Assembly: GCA_023333565.1 (NCBI GenBank) | Contig: JAJKFH010002906.1 | Coordinates: 3,116,501-3,180,500 of the forward strand | From: Puffinus mauretanicus | Taxonomy: Eukaryota; Chordata; Aves; Procellariiformes; Procellariidae | Reading direction: 5' to 3' | Length of the DNA: 64,000 nt | In this document: positions 59,575-64,000 of the stretch, piece after piece | How the letters are laid out: the number at the start of each line of letters is the position of its first letter | How positions within the stretch are numbered: position 1 is the first letter of the stretch | Position numbers and translations under genes: made by a program | The notes under the pieces: generated by a model | What the model saw: the letters and a program-made list of their open reading frames with translations, nothing else | Told to the model about the DNA's origin: nothing | Database searches by the model: none

Positions 59575-61885
59575 AATATACACTCATAATAGGTCAGACA
59601 ACCTGACATATAAAGCTTTCTGGACTGTAGTTTGAGCTGGAAGTCTTATTTTTTATTTTGGGAAGATTATTGTTTTAAAAGTATTCATTACTATAATGTA
59701 CCCTTAAAACTGCTCTAAGAGCCAGATTCACAAAATGAATGTTACATTTTTGAAGATCTATAGTCTGGCAGAAATCATGTAAAATGGAAATCAGCTCAAA
59801 TTTTTGGCTTAAATTTTTTGTTTCAATTGTAAGGCCCAAATCCTGTTCCCATACATGCATGCATTTTTCCTTTTGATTTCTGCTTTTATAATAATTGAAT
59901 CATTACACTGCATTCTACATAATTCCAACTAAACATTGGTCACTGCTTTTACAAAAAGTGCTCACATTTTCCCTGGAAAAATGCCTTTATTTAATGAATA
60001 CCAACAGCACTATAATCATTACCTAAAAATGAACTTGTTTCATAAATTTACCAATCAATATTTTAAGACAAGCAATGTCCACATGGCAGATATTAATTTT
60101 ATTGTGTAAATCCCCTTTACAATGTATGTTCTTTGATTTGAAATCTAAGGTACTTCAAAAGTATTGTGAAGTTGGAGAAATAATACATCAGCTAAAATCT
60201 GGAGGCTTACGATTTGCTCTTCTTCACCCCCTTGAGCTTTGTGTAACAAGTAATGGAAAATGCCTTTTCATTAGTGTAGCTGATAAAGTTAAAACTTTTC
60301 TTGATTAATATTCTCTTGCAGAAATCAGGTACAGCTATGGATTTATGCTATGGATGTGTCTTGGTGCTTGTAATTTCTTTGGTACTAAAGATACAGCTGA
60401 TAAGGATTTTATTTAATAAGGATAATTGTTGTTGAAAGGTTTGGATGTTTAATATTCCTTAGGTATCTCTACCGACAAATCTAAAAATGTGAGAATCTCT
60501 GATACTTGATGATGACCTTCAGCGATATTACAGGTATTTATGCAAGTCTTATTCAGATAAATGGTGCAAGGAATATGGTATTTCATTGTTCTCACGTTGA
60601 TACAGCATATAAAGATAAGGCCTGCAGATGGTGGGTACTGTGGGCAACTGTATGGATCGAAGTTTTCTTTTTGACTCTGCTAATGATTAACACAGTTAGT
60701 AGATGGCACCCTTTAAAATCCATATAATCTTACTTCAAAGAATTTAGGAAGCATTTCAATATTCTGATTGTATTCCAAGTCATTTTGGGATAGTCAGTTA
60801 ACTGTCCCACCAGTTAAAATAATTAACGTAAGTTATAACAGTAACAAGCACTGCACATGAATCAACTGCAGGATGTATTGACTATACCTATACAAGTTAA
60901 ATATGCCTGGGAACTTTCCTGGGCACTGAGATCAACTGGTAAGAAATGGCACCTGCTGATGTTAGTCTTAGCTTCCAGAACAGGGAGTGCATGCAGTCTG
61001 TCTGCTACGAACGGTCCTCGGAGTACATTAACCCTCAATTCATGTCCAGAAATGGTTTGGGAGAGTGCTAGGAGGACCCCAGTCTAGAATTGTGCCAGGG
61101 TCTTATTAAAAAAATTGATGGTATAAATGAGAGTCTCCCAATACCAGTAGATGTTCTGCAGCTCTGTCTAATATTTTTAAAAACGTGGCCTTTCTATCCC
61201 AATTACTCTTGGACAGATTGCTGTTGCAGCGGGGCTTCTAGGATTATTAGTGAGAGAAGAATACATGTAAGGTTTTCTGAAAAGAAAAAGAGAACATGTA
61301 TGATCCATGAAATTCAAGACCTCAGGAGGAGAGAATAGAGTGATATAAAGGAGAAAAAGGTCAGTCAGAGAGTATGTATCTGGACCTACACAAGTGTATA
61401 AATATTTGTATGTGCTAACACGCTGTTTCTGATACTAGCAGAAAAGAGTTCTGTAAATGCAAGGGGAGACCCTCAGCTAGGAAACTTCCTTGTCTTCATG
61501 CATTTCAGTAGCTTCATTTGCTTTAGAGTGCAGGACCTGAAGACCAACTCCGTTCTTTGTTGGTGATTAACTCCTCCACTGTTGATGACAAATAATTCAC
61601 GATTACATGGAATATTCAAAAAATGTGAAGACATTTTCATGCTCACAGAAGCCCTATGCCTGCAAGTGAGTTTAGATACTATATGACAAGCCAGTTGAGT
61701 TATGTGTACTGGCTTCATCAAATAAGGTAGGAAGAAGAAGGACTCACTCTTTGTACATGAACCATCAATGTCAGAGTTAATGGAAGACACAGATTTTCTC
61801 TGAAAATATTACTTTACTATTTTCTCAAACAGACATTAAAGATCCACTGGGGATGGTTGCCCAGCTACTGTAAGGTCTTGAAACA
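59575..61885. other. AT-rich non-coding stretch
   Basis: Unrecognised open frames up to 105 codons (61473-61790, minus) are present. No gene evidence was seen. Confidence 0.5.
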
Positions 61886-61901
61886 CCATTGAAATCAATG
61901 G
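61886..61901. repeat. CCATTGA-AA-TCAATGG palindrome, possible old repeat relic
   Basis: A 7-bp inverted repeat with a 2-bp spacer, followed by GAGATTT. The CCATTGA...TCAATGGGAG phrase is a hallmark of an old palindromic interspersed repeat in amniotes, but the remaining similarity is too short to be sure. Confidence 0.3.
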
Positions 61902-64000
61902 GAGATTTAAAGTCTAAAGAACTTGCTGAAGATCTGTGTGCTTCTATCTATTTCCATTAATCTTTTGTCGCAAATGTAACACATTCACAACAATGTAAAG
62001 GTTGGCACCCTGCAGCTATACATATTCATTATTTTAGAATGTTTGTTTTCCCCCCTGTTGTCTCTCATGGGTATCCAAACTCTCAAGGTACTGTTTTGTA
62101 TTCAAAAAGTTTAATTCTCTTTTAATTCCACAGTGGTCATACCCTCCACTAAGCTTATGTTTAGCTTTTTTCTCTCCAGGTGTCATTTCATCAGTGAGTA
62201 AAATTTGGTTGATGCTAGCAGTGAGATGCATTAGCTGATTCAGGGGCATATTTCTATTTTTCCAGTGATTTTTTTTCCTAAAATAATTTCTTTTTAATAT
62301 TTAAGACAGAATAATCCATCGTGGGCTGATCAGAACTTTGATTTTGATCTCATCCCTGATCACTTTGGCATTGATTTAACATTATTCTTGCCTTACCAGG
62401 CAGACGAGGATAAAAACTGTCATGTGCATTCATCTTTGTTAAAAGATGAATGAATAAGACAGGCTTTAAAAGCTTTTTAAAGAGCAAGGTGCTGGAACTG
62501 CATTCTCAATCTGCATTCCTTCCTGCTGTTTTATGGGATGTACTGGAAATGTGCTTTTTAGAGGTCAGATCATTTTTTTCCAGGTGTGAAAAAAGAATGT
62601 AAGCCATAAATTAAAAGGCCTATAGGATAAGTTCAAGAACTAGTCCATTCCAGCTACAGACACCCTATTCACTTGAAAATTATGACTCATCAAAAGCAAG
62701 AATTATATCTCATTTCTAGAACTCCAGCTAGCTTAACTCTTATCCATTTGTGGATTGTACTTTGCAATTTATAATAACATAAAAAAAAAAACCAACCCCA
62801 ACCCTTTTTTGTTCTGTTAACTCAGGAAAGATAAGTACAACCTGCTGGAACAAAAAATACTTAGAGGATGTCTTACCTGATTGTAAATATCTACAGGGGC
62901 TTTGTGATATACCTTCAGCTTTTATTCTTCTCTAAATTAGCAACCAACAGATAGATGTATGACATTTTCTAACTAGCAGTCCAATGTCATCTTTATGTGA
63001 GAAAAAAAGAAGAAATGAATGAATTCCTTGGAAGCATGTGAAAAATATACAGTAACAGGGAAGAATACTCAGCATGGTCAAGCAAGCTTGTCCAGCATAA
63101 TGCGGAAAAAGTGTTCATGAAATACTAGGTCTGAAAACTGCCTGGCTTTCCTGGGGGAACTGTATTCCCATTCTCAGCTGAAGAAAAGAGATTCAAGGAT
63201 ATGTGCTTCACACTCCATCTTCTTTATAAGTGCCAGTCTGAGTATATTTTTCTAAACTTATGACAAAGGATCCTGAGTTTTTGTTGTTAAATTGTCAGAA
63301 GCAGATGGGTTAGGTTTAAAATTACTTCTTTGTGGACATTAAGTAAGGTTAGAGAAACAGTGAGATTATGCTAAGTAACATTGCCTTGAGCCTGTCACTA
63401 ACTTTTTCCTCTGCTACACAAGCTGTTTTTCCAGCAGACAGTCTTGTACAATATATATAGAATAGGGATTTGAGTTACAGTGTAATGTAGGATTACATTT
63501 GGCACTTGGATTAGGGCCCTTACTTCCAATTCTCCTCTGGTTTGCTGTAAAAAACTAATAAGTATGTGTCAGATCCTTTTCTCTTTTACAGAGGTTTGTG
63601 ACAGGGATAAACCATATTCTCCTGTTATTCTTGTTAGCTGAAGGCTCAGCGATCAGGTGCTGTAGTTTCCCTCATTTATTCAGCACTATATTACCTTCAG
63701 TTGTATCTTGATTGATTGATTTGAAGTAGCTTTAACATTTGTAGTCCACAGAGAAGATTAGAACATTTCCATCTGTCTTTTGAAGACATTCTCTTAGGAT
63801 TTCAAGTATGACAGGACAGTCATGGCATTCTAGATCTGGAAGAAAAGTCAGCGACTGACTCATTAAATGGGACTTAGGCAGAAAGTAGATACCAGAAACA
63901 AGGACCTGGAAAGTCATGGTCAGCTGTTGCCTGAGACTTGCGACATGTAAACTTTATATACACACAGTTTTATTATCTTTGACACTGAGCAGACACTGAG
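61902..64000. other. AT-rich non-coding stretch to window end
   Basis: No gene, RNA or transposon was recognised. A-runs lie near 62781-62790. Open frames are under 75 codons. Confidence 0.5.

Noticed and set aside
1..64000. CRISPR arrays, bacterial operons, tRNA or rRNA genes
   Set aside because: No spaced direct-repeat arrays, ribosome binding sites with long coding frames, or cloverleaf/rRNA segments were seen. The DNA is vertebrate-like throughout.

Overview
The window looks like AT-rich, gene-free vertebrate DNA, most likely from a bird: an intergenic region or a large intron. I found no host protein-coding gene, exon chain, rRNA or tRNA that I could defend. The avian call rests on the transposons. 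There is a CR1 LINE whose 3' end carries tandem CATAGAAT octamers (50.3-51.5 kb), and there are long terminal repeats (LTRs) of two types that I recognise from bird endogenous retroviruses (11.3-12.2, 23.7-24.3 and 52.2-52.7 kb). Nearly all open frames of 60-150 codons look like chance frames, microsatellite translations or transposon shadows.

Layout. 1-7.4 kb is plain AT-rich DNA with one small tandem duplication at 1151-1210. 7.43-8.26 kb holds an old plus-strand CR1 relic made of an endonuclease piece and the C-terminal end of ORF2, with the middle missing. 10.46-10.74 kb holds an unrecognised 91-codon minus-strand open frame without an initiating ATG. 11.34-12.22 kb is a plus-strand LTR of ERVL-like type. 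12.2-23.7 kb is nearly featureless. 23743-24331 is a solo LTR with TG...CA ends, a TATA box, an ATTAAA signal and a probable 5-bp target duplication. 26.07-26.17 kb is a pure pyrimidine microsatellite. 26-38 kb is featureless apart from a CATGC pentamer array at 34.56 kb. 38.44-38.87 kb is a GC-richer block that is probably an old LTR. 44.41-44.45 kb has a perfect-period tandem duplication.

The most complex region is 47.9-53.0 kb. It holds a 5'-truncated minus-strand CR1 (50304-51471) whose reverse transcriptase frame is broken by one nonsense codon. It also holds a second, internally deleted minus-strand copy of the ERVL-like LTR (52205-52700) and an older CR1 scrap beside it (52745-52955). 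Two identical 51-bp copies of a non-transposon sequence, at 47877-47927 and 51903-51953, flank the CR1.

53.6-54.2 kb is slightly GC-richer and unidentified. 54.2-64 kb is AT-rich with only small palindromes and AT tracts.

I do not see an undescribed multi-gene system here. The observations most worth checking are the 51-bp identical repeat pair, the unrecognised minus-strand frame at 10.5 kb and the GC-richer blocks. Family names come from memory of sequence patterns; no search was run.
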